Shown: positions 1-7,344 of the stretch, piece after piece
Position numbering within the stretch: position 1 is the first letter of the stretch
How the letters are laid out: each line of letters opens with the position of its first letter
NCBI GenBank assembly: GCA_030586765.1
Contig: JAUQZZ010000028.1
Span: 1 to 15,582, forward strand
DNA from: Candidatus Brocadiales bacterium
GTDB lineage: Bacteria; Planctomycetota; Brocadiia; Brocadiales; Bathyanammoxibiaceae
Direction of reading: 5' to 3'
DNA length: 15,582 nucleotides
The notes under the pieces: generated by a model
What the model was told of the DNA's origin: nothing
Databases searched by the model: none
The model's input: only the letters and a program-made list of their open reading frames with translations
Made by a program: the position numbers and the translations under genes

Positions 1-586
1 AGTAGGGGGAGAGGACTTTCTCTGCCTTTGCCCCTTCTTCCAGTTTAAGTGTCTCAAGGACTACCTCTTTGAGAACCTTGCACCTTTTGGCCAGGTGGAC
101 GGCCAGTTCCTTTGGTCTGGTAGCAGGGGGATATTCGTAGAGGAAGAAGGTCTCAAGGAGTTCTTCAAGCCTTTGGGGCTGGGATAAGGAGGCAGTGGCT
201 ATCTTTTTACCGTCTCGGAAAAGACAGAAGTCTTCGTAATTGGTGAGGACAAGGTTGGGAACAGCCTCCAGGTATTTATCCAACCTCTCTTTGTCGGCTC
301 TCAGCCTGCCCGTAAGGATGTCGCTGAGGTTTACGTCTATATCCTTGGTCTCGATGTAGCCGTGGGGAATGGAGTCGTGGGCCAGTACTGCAAAGTCTGG
401 CGCGCCAAAGCGCTCCCTCTTTTGCTCTTGTATGGTCTTCAGGGATAGGCCCTTGGCCCTGGCATAGTGGTCAATAAGGTTCTGGAAAGGTGTTCTATAG
501 GAGAATTCAGAGGCCTTGCCGGTGTCCCTAATGGAGGTTATCTCTTTACTGTATTTTTTAACCGCAGGACCCCAGGTTTGTCCCAT
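1..586 (-). CDS. N-terminal part of a large restriction-modification protein (Mrr-like nuclease domain; type ISP / type IIG family), cut by window edge
   Basis: The first 195 codons are visible and the gene runs off the left edge. The protein begins MGQTWGPAVKKYSKE. It contains a PD-(D/E)XK-type nuclease core: Pro63-Asp64 in GAPDFAVL, then Glu79 and Lys81 in GYIETKD. A conserved YLEAVPNLVLTNYEDF block follows (residues 105-120). This order is typical of the N-terminus of large single-chain proteins (about 1000 residues or more) that join a nuclease to an N6-adenine methyltransferase and target recognition domain, in type ISP and some type IIG restriction-modification systems. The methyltransferase motifs would lie outside the window, so the modification activity is inferred. 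The ATG at 586 is chosen because an in-frame TAA lies two codons upstream and a GAGGG lies about 9 bases before it. It follows gyrA in the same direction but is separated by a hairpin-rich spacer, so it is probably a separate unit. Confidence 0.72.
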   Translation of the reverse strand, partial: MGQTWGPAVKKYSKEITSIRDTGKASEFSYRTPFQNLIDHYARAKGLSLKTIQEQKRERFGAPDFAVLAHDSIPHGYIETKDIDVNLSDILTGRLRADKERLDKYLEAVPNLVLTNYEDFCLFRDGKKIATASLSQPQRLEELLETFFLYEYPPATRPKELAVHLAKRCKVLKEVVLETLKLEEGAKAEKVLSPY

Positions 587-642
587 AGATTAGCGCCCTC
601 TGGGAAAGGTAATCCTCCTTTGGTGGGCTTACTCTACCTCTC

Positions 643-648
643 ATTATA
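643..648 (-). promoter_or_regulatory. Candidate -10 box (TATAAT) upstream of the restriction-modification gene
   Basis: The minus strand reads TATAAT here, about 57 bases before the ATG at 586. No convincing -35 hexamer lies 16-18 bases upstream; that interval is occupied by the hairpin at 656-673. A strong AAAGGAGG ribosome-binding-like sequence follows at 613-620, with no ATG, GTG or TTG at a suitable distance. The usable ribosome site appears to be GAGGG near 596-600. This is a weak call based on the -10 match alone. Confidence 0.3.
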
Positions 649-649
649 A

Positions 650-673
650 GAAAAGGGCAGAGCAAGCTCTGCC
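650..673 (-). terminator. Probable intrinsic terminator of gyrA (8-bp hairpin followed by a T-rich run on the minus strand)
   Basis: GGCAGAGC (656-663) and GCTCTGCC (666-673) form a perfect 8-bp stem with a 2-base centre. On the minus strand the stem is followed by CTTTTCTTA, a short U-rich tract as expected for a Rho-independent terminator. It lies about 70 bases after the gyrA stop and before the next gene. The U tract is imperfect, so efficiency is uncertain. Confidence 0.5.
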
Positions 674-686
674 ACTACAGTTATTG

Positions 687-742
687 TGTAGGGCAGGGGC
701 TTTAGCCCTGCATCGAAAGCAGACCTGAAGGTCTGCCCTACA
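687..742. repeat. Composite palindromic repeat: 10-bp terminal inverted repeats enclosing two hairpins
   Basis: TGTAGGGCAG at 687-696 is matched by its exact reverse complement CTGCCCTACA at 733-742. Between the arms are two further hairpins. One is GCAGGG...CCCTGC at 693-711. The other is a nearly gapless GCAGACCT/AGGTCTGC pair at 719-736. The element begins two bases after the gyrA stop codon. The architecture is that of a dispersed intergenic palindromic repeat (REP/MITE-like). Only one copy is in the window, so dispersal is inferred. Confidence 0.65.
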
Positions 743-744
743 AT

Positions 745-3273
745 TTAGATTAGGCCCTCTTCCGTGGTCTCGGTCTCTTGGTATCCACCTAAGGCGGCTT
801 CAGGGGCATCCTCTAGTTCCCCTTCGGCAGGTTCTGCCTGCTCCACAGGGAGCTCTTCTTCTGAGACACGTGCTAAAGAGGCCAGGCGGTCGCCCTCCTC
901 CAGGGTTATAAGCCTCACCCCCTGGGTGTTTCGGCCCACAGTAGATATGGTGCTGGCCGGGGTGCGGATAATCATCCCTCCTGCTGTGAGGAGCATGAGT
1001 TCTTCTTCATCCCTTACCACTGCCAGGGCAACTACCTTGCCGTTACGGTCGGTGGTCTTTATGTTCAGCACGCCCAGGCCTCCCCTGCCATGGGGTGCGT
1101 ACTCGCCGAAGTCTGTACGTTTACCATAGCCCTTTTCACATACGGTTAAGAGCGTTGCCCCCTCTTCTACTACTACCAGGCCCTTTACCTTATCCCCCCC
1201 TCTTAAGCGTATACCCCTCACCCCTGAAGCTACCCTTCCCATGGACCTCACCTCCTTCTCGGAGAACCTCATGGCCTTACCTTGCTCCGTCCCAAGGATT
1301 AGTTCCTCGGACCCGCTAGTGAGCCTTACCCCTACCAGTCTGTCCCCTTCCTTGAGTTTTATGGCAATGATTCCACCTCTTTGGGGATTGCTGAAGGCCT
1401 TCAGGGGTGTCTTCTTTATGGTTCCCTTCTCAGTGGCCATCACCAGGTGTCGGTCATCAAAGCTCCTTACAGGGATCATGGAGGTAATAACTTCACCCTC
1501 CTTAAGCTCCAGGAGGTTAATTATAGCCCTTCCCTTGGCCAGACGGCTCTGCTGGGGTACATCGTAGACCTTCTGCCAGTAGACCCTACCCTGGTCTGTA
1601 AAGAAGAGGATGTAGTCGTGGGTAGAGGCGACAAAGATATGCTCTACAAAATCGCCCTCCCTGGCCTCTGCAGCGCTGACACCCTTTCCGCCCCGGCGCT
1701 GCCTCCTGTAGGCACTCAAAGGCAGCCTCTTAAGGTAGCCCTGGTGGGTCATGAGTACTGCCATAGCCTCTTCTGCTATGAGGTCCTCTTTGCCCAGGTC
1801 CTCTACCTCGCCCACGAGGTCTGTACGCCGTGCGTCTCCAAACCTCTCCTTCATCTCCAGGAGGTCCTGGCGAATAATGTCCAGCACCAGAGCCTCCTGG
1901 GCAAGGATATCTTTGTAGCGCTGGATGTCTTTGCATAGTTGTGTGTGTTCCTCATCTATCCTGGAGTGTTCCAGGGAGGTCAACCTCTGGAGCTTCATGT
2001 CTAATATGGCCCCTGCCTGGATGTCAGAGAGGCCAAAGCGCTTCACCAGGGCCTCCCTGGCCGAGGCGGTATCACCAGAGGACTTTACGATACCTACTAC
2101 CTCATCTATATTTTCCAGCCCGATGCGTAACCCTTCCAGTATGTGAGCCCTCTCCTCTGCCTTCTTTAATAGATAGCTGGTCCTGCGGCGGATGACCTCT
2201 ATGCGGTGGTCTCTGTAGTTAAGGAGGAGCTCCTTCAGATTTAGGGTCCTGGGTCTCCCATCCACCAAGGCAATCATTATTATGCTGAAGCTGTCCTGGA
2301 GCTGGGTGAGCTTATAGAGTTGATTTAGCACCACTGTCTCCTCCTCTCCCTTTCTCAGCTCTATTACTATGCGGCTACCTTCTCTATCGCTCTCGTTGCG
2401 GATGTCAGCTATCCCTGTAATCTTATCCTCTTGCACCAGCTCGGCAATCCTCTCGATGACCTTATCTCTGTTGAGCTGGTAAGGTATTTCTGTGAAGACT
2501 ATCTGCTTTTTCCCGGTCTTGGTGGTCTCTACATGTGCTCTAGCCCTTACGGTAACGGCGCCCCTGCCGGTCTTGTAGCCCTCTATTATCCCTGAGTTGC
2601 CGCAGAGGAGCCCCCCTGTGGGGAAGTCTGGCCCTTTCACTATGGTAAGGAGCTCATCCACGCTCGCCCGTGGGTCATCCACTACCTTAAGGATGCCGTC
2701 GCATATCTCGTTGACATTGTGAGGGGGTATACTGGTGGCCATGCCCACAGCAATGCCAGAAGAACCATTACAAAGGAGGTTGGGGAACTTAGAGGGTAGA
2801 ACGGTAGGCTCCTCTCGAGTGTCATCGTAGTTGGGGACAAAGTCTACGGTATCCCTATCCAGGTCTTCCAGCAAGGCCATGCTGGCCTCGGCAAGGCGGG
2901 CCTCTGTATAACGCATAGCTGCTGGGGGGTCCCCATCGATGGAACCAAAGTTTCCTTGCCCCTCGATGAGGGGGTACCTGACACTAAAATCCTGTGCCAT
3001 GCGTACCAGTGTGGGGTAAACCACTTGCTCGCCATGGGGGTGGTAATTGCCCGTAGTGTCGCCAGCTATCTTGGCACACTTCCTGAACTTGGCCCTGGGA
3101 CCAAGCCCCAGGTCATTCATAGCTACCAGGATCCTTCGCTGGGAGGGCTTGAGGCCGTCCCGTACATCGGGTAAGGCCCTACTCACAATCACGCTCATGG
3201 CGAAGGTGAGATATGAGGTCTTCATCTCCTCTTCTATAAAGAGCTCTTTTATGTTTTCCCTCATCTCTATCAT
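745..3273 (-). CDS. gyrA: DNA gyrase subunit A
   Basis: 842 residues, close to the usual 800-880. GyrA is the breakage-reunion subunit of the A2B2 gyrase that adds negative supercoils ahead of the replication fork. The active-site tyrosine is Tyr122 in AAMRYTEARL, the same number as in E. coli. The C-terminal beta-pinwheel is introduced by a GyrA box, QRRGGKG, at residues 525-531. That box separates true gyrase from topoisomerase IV ParC. The C-terminus ends in an acidic tail from about residue 810. The quinolone-determining region is unusual: HPHGEQVVYP places Gln at position 83 and Pro at 87, where E. coli has Ser and Asp. The start ATG overlaps the gyrB stop (ATGA, 3270-3273), which implies translational coupling. 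A GGAGGTG ribosome site lies inside gyrB 14-15 bases upstream. A second ATG three codons downstream is possible. Confidence 0.98.
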   Translation of the reverse strand: MIEMRENIKELFIEEEMKTSYLTFAMSVIVSRALPDVRDGLKPSQRRILVAMNDLGLGPRAKFRKCAKIAGDTTGNYHPHGEQVVYPTLVRMAQDFSVRYPLIEGQGNFGSIDGDPPAAMRYTEARLAEASMALLEDLDRDTVDFVPNYDDTREEPTVLPSKFPNLLCNGSSGIAVGMATSIPPHNVNEICDGILKVVDDPRASVDELLTIVKGPDFPTGGLLCGNSGIIEGYKTGRGAVTVRARAHVETTKTGKKQIVFTEIPYQLNRDKVIERIAELVQEDKITGIADIRNESDREGSRIVIELRKGEEETVVLNQLYKLTQLQDSFSIIMIALVDGRPRTLNLKELLLNYRDHRIEVIRRRTSYLLKKAEERAHILEGLRIGLENIDEVVGIVKSSGDTASAREALVKRFGLSDIQAGAILDMKLQRLTSLEHSRIDEEHTQLCKDIQRYKDILAQEALVLDIIRQDLLEMKERFGDARRTDLVGEVEDLGKEDLIAEEAMAVLMTHQGYLKRLPLSAYRRQRRGGKGVSAAEAREGDFVEHIFVASTHDYILFFTDQGRVYWQKVYDVPQQSRLAKGRAIINLLELKEGEVITSMIPVRSFDDRHLVMATEKGTIKKTPLKAFSNPQRGGIIAIKLKEGDRLVGVRLTSGSEELILGTEQGKAMRFSEKEVRSMGRVASGVRGIRLRGGDKVKGLVVVEEGATLLTVCEKGYGKRTDFGEYAPHGRGGLGVLNIKTTDRNGKVVALAVVRDEEELMLLTAGGMIIRTPASTISTVGRNTQGVRLITLEEGDRLASLARVSEEELPVEQAEPAEGELEDAPEAALGGYQETETTEEGLI

Positions 3274-5681
3274 ATATCTAGTCTTTTCACCTCCAGGGCG
3301 TGCATTTCAATATATTCTTTCCTCCTCTGGACATCTTTTCCCGCCAGGATACTAAAGATTTGGTCGGCCTTGTAGGCATCTTCTATCTTTACCCTCAGGA
3401 GGGTCCTGGTGGCTGGGTTCATGGTGGTCTTAGCTAACTCCTCGGCATTCATCTCTCCCAGACCCTTGTATCTCTGGATGTCCAGCCCCTTTCTTCCCAG
3501 CTCTCTAATCCTGGAAAGGAGCTCGCTGAGGGAGTAGACCAGCACCTCTATATCTTCGGAGAGGAGTTTAAACTGTGGCTCTTTGCCTTCCTTAAAGAAG
3601 TAGTCCTCCAGGGAGAAGCCCCTGGTCTCCAGGGTGGAGACAAGTTTCTCCAGGTCCCTGCTCTCCCGAAACTCTATTACCTCCAGGGCGCTCCTTGGCG
3701 GTCTTCTCTCAGATGCGTCTTCCCCTTCAAGGATTTCTACCTCCCCTCGCCTCTGGAGCTCCCCTATGAAATCATTGAGCTCTTTATCGTTATAGAAATA
3801 TCTTGCCTCTCCATTAAAACTTGCCTTATAGAGAGGCAGGCTGCGGTCCTGGGGGTTCCTCATCTGGAGGAAATCCTTCAGCGATATGCCCGTCTTGGCA
3901 AGGAGTTGGGCCTGCTCTTCCAGCTTTACCAGGAGCTCCAGGAGTTGCCTTAGCTCCTGGTCCCCAACCTCCCGCTGACCCCCCTTTAGAACCAGCATCT
4001 TCGTGCCTTCCAGACCCAACTCCAGTTGGGCCTTATTTAACTGCTTGTCGCCGTAAAGGTACTCCTCTTTCTTTCTGCGCGTTATCTTGTAGAGAGGAGG
4101 CTGGGCGATATATATTTTGCCTTGCTCTACGAGTTCTGCCATCTGTCGAAAGAAGAAGGTGAGGAGCAGTGTCCGTATATGGGCCCCGTCTACATCGGCA
4201 TCGGTCATAATGATTACCTTCCCGTAGCGGAGATTCTCAGCCGCAAACTCATCCACTCCAATGCCCGTACCCAGGGCGCTGATAAGGGTGCATATCTCCT
4301 CATTGGATAGCATCTTGTCCACCCTGGCCTTTTCCACGTTGAGAATAACCCCTTTTAGCGGGAGGATGGCCTGGAAGTTCCTGTCCCTGCCCTGCTTGGC
4401 GGTCCCCCCTGCGGAGATGCCTTCTACCAGGAAAAGTTCGCTGTTCTCTATCTCCCTAGTGGAGCAATCGGCCAACTTCCCAGGAAGATTCATACTGCTC
4501 AGGGCGCCCTTCCTTCTGGAGAGGTCCCTGGCCTTTCTAGCGGCATCCCTGGCCCTGGCTGCCTCAATGACCTTGTTGATTATTGCCTTAGCGCTGGCTG
4601 GTCTCTCTTCACAATAGGTCCCTAATTGCTCGTTTACTATGGTCTCTACAATCCCCTGGATCTCACTATTGCCCAGTTTTGTCTTTGTTTGGCCTTCAAA
4701 CTGGGGCTCGGGCATCATGAGGCTGATGACCGCAGTCAGGCCCTCACGGTAGTCGTCCCCTAAAGGGGCTTTTTCCTCTTTAAGCAGGCCATGATTCTTA
4801 GCGTAGTTATTGAAGGTTCTAGTCAAGGCCGCCCTGAATCCACTAAGGTGTGTACCCCCCTCTACGGTGTTGATATTGTTTACAAAAGAGAAGACGTTTT
4901 CGGTGTAGCTGTCATTATACTGGAGGGCTACTTCTACGATAACGTTGCCTTCCTTCTTCTCTAGATAAACTACGTCGCTGTGAATGGGCTCCTTTCCTGC
5001 ATTTAGTTCCTTAATAAAGGTCTTTAGCCCGCCATCGTATTTGAAGGTCTCGTTGTTACCCGTCCGCTCATCGAGTACAGATATCTTTAGTCCCTTATTC
5101 AGGAAGGCCAGCTCTCGAAGCCTCTTAGTGATTACGTCGTAGTTAAACTCTGTTTCCTCGAAAATCTCTGAATCGGGCTTAAATACGACCTTTGTCCCCC
5201 TTCTTTTAGTCGCACCTCTGGTTTCTAGCGGGGTGCTTGGGTCGCCCCTTTCATATCTCTGGAAGTATGCTGTGTTATCCCGGCGGACTTCTGCCTCCAG
5301 CCACTCGCTTAAGGCGTTCACTACTGAAACCCCTACACCGTGGAGACCGCCAGAGACCTTATAGATGCTCTGGTCGAACTTTCCCCCAGCATGGAGGGTC
5401 GTCATGACAACCTCCAGCGCGGGTTTCTTCATCTCTACGTGTTCATCAACGGGTATACCCCTTCCATCGTCTGTCACAGAGAGGCTCCCATCTGCGTTAA
5501 TCTTTACCGCTATATTCTGGCAGTAACCTGCCACGGCCTCATCAACGCTGTTCATTATTACCTCTTCTGCCAGGTGGTGGAGACCTCTGGTTGCGGTATC
5601 ACCAATATACATAGCGGGCCTTTTTCTTACAGCTTCTATCCCGCCGAGCACCTTTATTGCTGTAGCATCATACCTTTCCAT
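3270..5681 (-). CDS. gyrB: DNA gyrase subunit B, long form with a C-terminal-half insertion
   Basis: 803 residues. The N-terminal GHKL ATPase has Glu40 and Asn44 (EEVIMNSVDEA), DDGRGIP at 71-77 and the lid motif GGLHGVG at 111-117. The TOPRIM domain carries Glu420 (VEGISAGG) and the metal-binding DADVD at 494-498. The tail holds QRYKGLGEMN at 736-745, which contacts GyrA. Most bacterial GyrB proteins have about 630-650 residues. The extra length lies between the TOPRIM core and the tail, roughly residues 540-715, in the place where gammaproteobacterial and some other GyrBs carry an insertion. Two residues that shape quinolone response in E. coli differ: the Asp of EGDSAGG is Ile422, and the Lys of PLKGK is Val445. 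The gene starts 13 bases after the upstream dciA-like gene and shares ATGA with gyrA, consistent with coordinated GyrA/GyrB synthesis. Confidence 0.98.
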   Translation of the reverse strand: MERYDATAIKVLGGIEAVRKRPAMYIGDTATRGLHHLAEEVIMNSVDEAVAGYCQNIAVKINADGSLSVTDDGRGIPVDEHVEMKKPALEVVMTTLHAGGKFDQSIYKVSGGLHGVGVSVVNALSEWLEAEVRRDNTAYFQRYERGDPSTPLETRGATKRRGTKVVFKPDSEIFEETEFNYDVITKRLRELAFLNKGLKISVLDERTGNNETFKYDGGLKTFIKELNAGKEPIHSDVVYLEKKEGNVIVEVALQYNDSYTENVFSFVNNINTVEGGTHLSGFRAALTRTFNNYAKNHGLLKEEKAPLGDDYREGLTAVISLMMPEPQFEGQTKTKLGNSEIQGIVETIVNEQLGTYCEERPASAKAIINKVIEAARARDAARKARDLSRRKGALSSMNLPGKLADCSTREIENSELFLVEGISAGGTAKQGRDRNFQAILPLKGVILNVEKARVDKMLSNEEICTLISALGTGIGVDEFAAENLRYGKVIIMTDADVDGAHIRTLLLTFFFRQMAELVEQGKIYIAQPPLYKITRRKKEEYLYGDKQLNKAQLELGLEGTKMLVLKGGQREVGDQELRQLLELLVKLEEQAQLLAKTGISLKDFLQMRNPQDRSLPLYKASFNGEARYFYNDKELNDFIGELQRRGEVEILEGEDASERRPPRSALEVIEFRESRDLEKLVSTLETRGFSLEDYFFKEGKEPQFKLLSEDIEVLVYSLSELLSRIRELGRKGLDIQRYKGLGEMNAEELAKTTMNPATRTLLRVKIEDAYKADQIFSILAGKDVQRRKEYIEMHALEVKRLDI

Positions 5682-5694
5682 ACTCTTTATTGTC

Positions 5695-6000
5695 CTACTC
5701 CTTTGCTAACTTTAGCCTTATTTCAGAGACGTATACGCCCTCTACCTTTTCTTGCACCCCTTTTACTAGCTCTGCCTTGTTTCTTGCTGTGAGGTGGTGA
5801 AGTAGCGGCGCAGAGTCCACCTCTATGTGAAGTTGCCCCCGCTTAAGCATCTTTATTCTCGTGTGTCCTGCCTGCTCCTCCCCAATGACCGCTCGCCACG
5901 CCTCGTAGAGCCTCTGTTGCACGCGCGTTCTCCGTGGTTTCAGCCCAGTCATAACTTCCCCCAAGGCCTCCTTTAGTCTCTTTGTTCGGTCCACTTTCAT
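5695..6000 (-). CDS. dciA: DUF721 / DciA-family protein (candidate replicative helicase loader)
   Basis: A basic 101-residue protein with the DUF721 pattern. A helical N-terminus precedes YEAWRAVIGEEQAGHT (residues 32-47, with Trp35 and Gly40). A strand-rich half follows (GQLHIEVDSAPLLHHL, residues 55-70), then a helix and VSEIRLKL at the end. DciA is the ancestral loader or regulator of the DnaB helicase in bacteria that lack phage-derived DnaC or DnaI. It is often encoded beside dnaA, dnaN, recF or gyrB, as here. The start codon overlaps the dnaN stop (ATGA, 5997-6000) and gyrB follows after 13 bases, so the three are probably co-translated. recF, often found between dnaN and this gene, is absent. 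The family call is firm; the helicase-loading role is inferred from the family. Confidence 0.85.
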   Translation of the reverse strand: MKVDRTKRLKEALGEVMTGLKPRRTRVQQRLYEAWRAVIGEEQAGHTRIKMLKRGQLHIEVDSAPLLHHLTARNKAELVKGVQEKVEGVYVSEIRLKLAKE

Positions 6001-7100
6001 GCCTCCGTGAGCCTTATGGGCATGGCCACATAGAGGTAATCTTGCCCTCCTTTTAGTACTGCCGCAGAATTCGGGTCTTTGAATTCCATTTTGACAGGCT
6101 CCTTGCCTATCCCCTTCAGGCCGTCCAGTAAGAAGTCTGGGTTGAAGCCTATCTCCAGCTCGCTTCCCTTGTAATCTACCGGGAGCTCTATGCTGCCTTC
6201 CCCCACCTCTGGTGTCTCTGTTCTTACTAGAAGGGTGTCTTTTTTTAACCCTATCCTTATTACATGCCTTTCTTCTGTTGTTATGAAGGCTACCCTTCTT
6301 ATTGCTGCGGCCAGGACCTCTGGGGCTATCTCTAGCCTCTTGTCGTTCTCCGCAGGGATTGCACTCGTGTAGTCCGGATACTGCCCCTCAAGTAATTGGC
6401 TACAGAGGAGGGCCTTGCTTGTCTTTACAAGCATGTGTGCCTCTTCTAGCTTTACTTTTACTCCCTCCTTTTCCTCTGCAACCAGTCTTGGGAGTTGGTG
6501 CGCGGCTTTTGGAGGGATGATGCTGTTACTCTTCACTTTGTGGGGATTTGAAATCCTCTGCTTCGCTACGGCTAGCCTTCTCCCGTCCGTCGCGACCATC
6601 TTTGCGGTACTTCCCTCTATGGCAAGAAGCACTCCTGTCATCGTGTGCCTCAGCCTCTCACTTGCGCAGGCAAAGCTGGTTCTTCTTACCATCTCGGCTA
6701 ACCCTGGACCCTCTATTTCAAAATAATCCTTTTCCTCGAAGGAAGGAATAACAGGAAATTCCTCTGGATCGAACCCGATGAGTTTTATAGAACACCCTTT
6801 TCCAGAAATACGGCTTGTGGTTCCTTCCACCTCTATCTGAACCTTCTCTTCTCCCCAGTCTTTTAACACCCCCGCGATTCTTTCCTCAGGAATTACTGCC
6901 TTTCCTGGGGATACTACTTCCACTTCGGGGATGAGATATTGTATCCCAACCTCTAGGTCTGTAACTGAAAGAAGGAGCCCCTCTTTAACCGTCTCTATTT
7001 TTACTGCTTGGAGGATTGGATTTGTACTTGCTGTTGCCGAGATACTTCCTACCATTTGCAACCCCGCATACAACTGTTGACTGGAGCATGAAAGTTTCAT
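5997..7100 (-). CDS. dnaN: DNA polymerase III beta subunit (sliding clamp)
   Basis: 367 residues, the normal length for the ring-forming processivity clamp built from three tandem clamp folds. The start MKLSCSSQQLYAGLQMVGSI and the end YVAMPIRLTEA are characteristic. MPIRL at 360-364 corresponds to the C-terminal segment that lines the peptide-binding cleft used by polymerase, DnaA-inactivating Hda-type proteins and repair enzymes. GVLLAIEGSTAKMVATDGRRLAVAK (about 156-180) is the conserved second-domain block. The ATG at 7100 is preceded by an AAAGGGAAAG purine run. Candidate promoters lie in the spacer to dnaA. It heads dnaN-dciA-gyrB-gyrA with a 4-base overlap to dciA. Confidence 0.98.
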   Translation of the reverse strand: MKLSCSSQQLYAGLQMVGSISATASTNPILQAVKIETVKEGLLLSVTDLEVGIQYLIPEVEVVSPGKAVIPEERIAGVLKDWGEEKVQIEVEGTTSRISGKGCSIKLIGFDPEEFPVIPSFEEKDYFEIEGPGLAEMVRRTSFACASERLRHTMTGVLLAIEGSTAKMVATDGRRLAVAKQRISNPHKVKSNSIIPPKAAHQLPRLVAEEKEGVKVKLEEAHMLVKTSKALLCSQLLEGQYPDYTSAIPAENDKRLEIAPEVLAAAIRRVAFITTEERHVIRIGLKKDTLLVRTETPEVGEGSIELPVDYKGSELEIGFNPDFLLDGLKGIGKEPVKMEFKDPNSAAVLKGGQDYLYVAMPIRLTEA

Positions 7101-7145
7101 TTTCTTTCCCTTTATAGCTAATATGAAGGTTTATTTAGTACTCTT

Positions 7146-7151
7146 ATTATA
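7146..7151 (-). promoter_or_regulatory. Candidate proximal -10 box for dnaN (TATAAT)
   Basis: Perfect TATAAT on the minus strand, about 46 bases upstream of the dnaN ATG. The -35 region 16-18 bases upstream does not resemble TTGACA and there is no extended -10 TG. It could serve as a weak or activated promoter for dnaN-dciA-gyrB-gyrA, but an AT-rich region throws up such matches by chance. Confidence 0.3.
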
Positions 7152-7213
7152 TAGAACGAGACAGAATGTTGAGGTTTTTTAGACAAAGGACACAAGTCTT
7201 TGTACCACAAAAA

Positions 7214-7244
7214 ATTATAGCACACCCAGCATGTTAATAACATG
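7214..7244 (-). promoter_or_regulatory. Candidate dnaN promoter: extended -10 (TGC-TATAAT) with a palindrome over the -35 region
   Basis: The minus strand reads TGCTATAAT at 7214-7222, an extended -10 element that can work without a good -35. Upstream, centred about 20 bases away, is CATGTTAATAACATG (7230-7244), a perfect 7+1+7 palindrome covering the expected -35 position. This resembles a repressor- or activator-controlled promoter for dnaN and the gyrase genes. Transcription would begin near 7206, leaving a leader of about 105 bases. The regulator is unknown. Confidence 0.4.
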
Positions 7245-7344
7245 TAAATATCCTGAAAAATCTATCTTCTTTGTATTCTCCAAACGGTCCTTCCTCTTGA
7301 CAAAACCCAAGAAAAGAGAGAAGAGATGACAGCAGAATGACGGG

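Larger units (their letters stand above)
7101..7344. other. dnaA-dnaN intergenic spacer, AT-rich
   Basis: A 244-base AT-rich spacer between two replication genes, a common place for oriC. It holds candidate dnaN promoters, a 15-bp palindrome at 7230-7244 and a short inverted repeat (ACAAAG/CTTTGT, 7183-7203). No sequence matching the DnaA-box consensus TTATNCACA was seen on either strand, so there is no direct support for an origin here. No strong terminator for dnaA was found: the A/T runs lie on the wrong side of the hairpin for the minus strand. Read-through from dnaA into dnaN is therefore possible. Confidence 0.6.

Noticed and set aside
1381..1938. 185-codon plus-strand open frame opposite gyrA
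   Set aside because: It lies entirely antisense to the conserved GyrA core and C-terminal domain, lacks a ribosome site and resembles no family.
7181..7219. Intrinsic terminator for dnaA formed by the ACAAAG/CTTTGT hairpin
   Set aside because: On the minus strand the T run precedes the hairpin and an A run follows it, the wrong order for termination of dnaA.
7201..7222. Possible DnaA boxes in the dnaA-dnaN spacer (TGTACCACA, TTATAGCACA)
   Set aside because: The first has three mismatches to TTATCCACA and the second has an extra base, so neither is a credible box.
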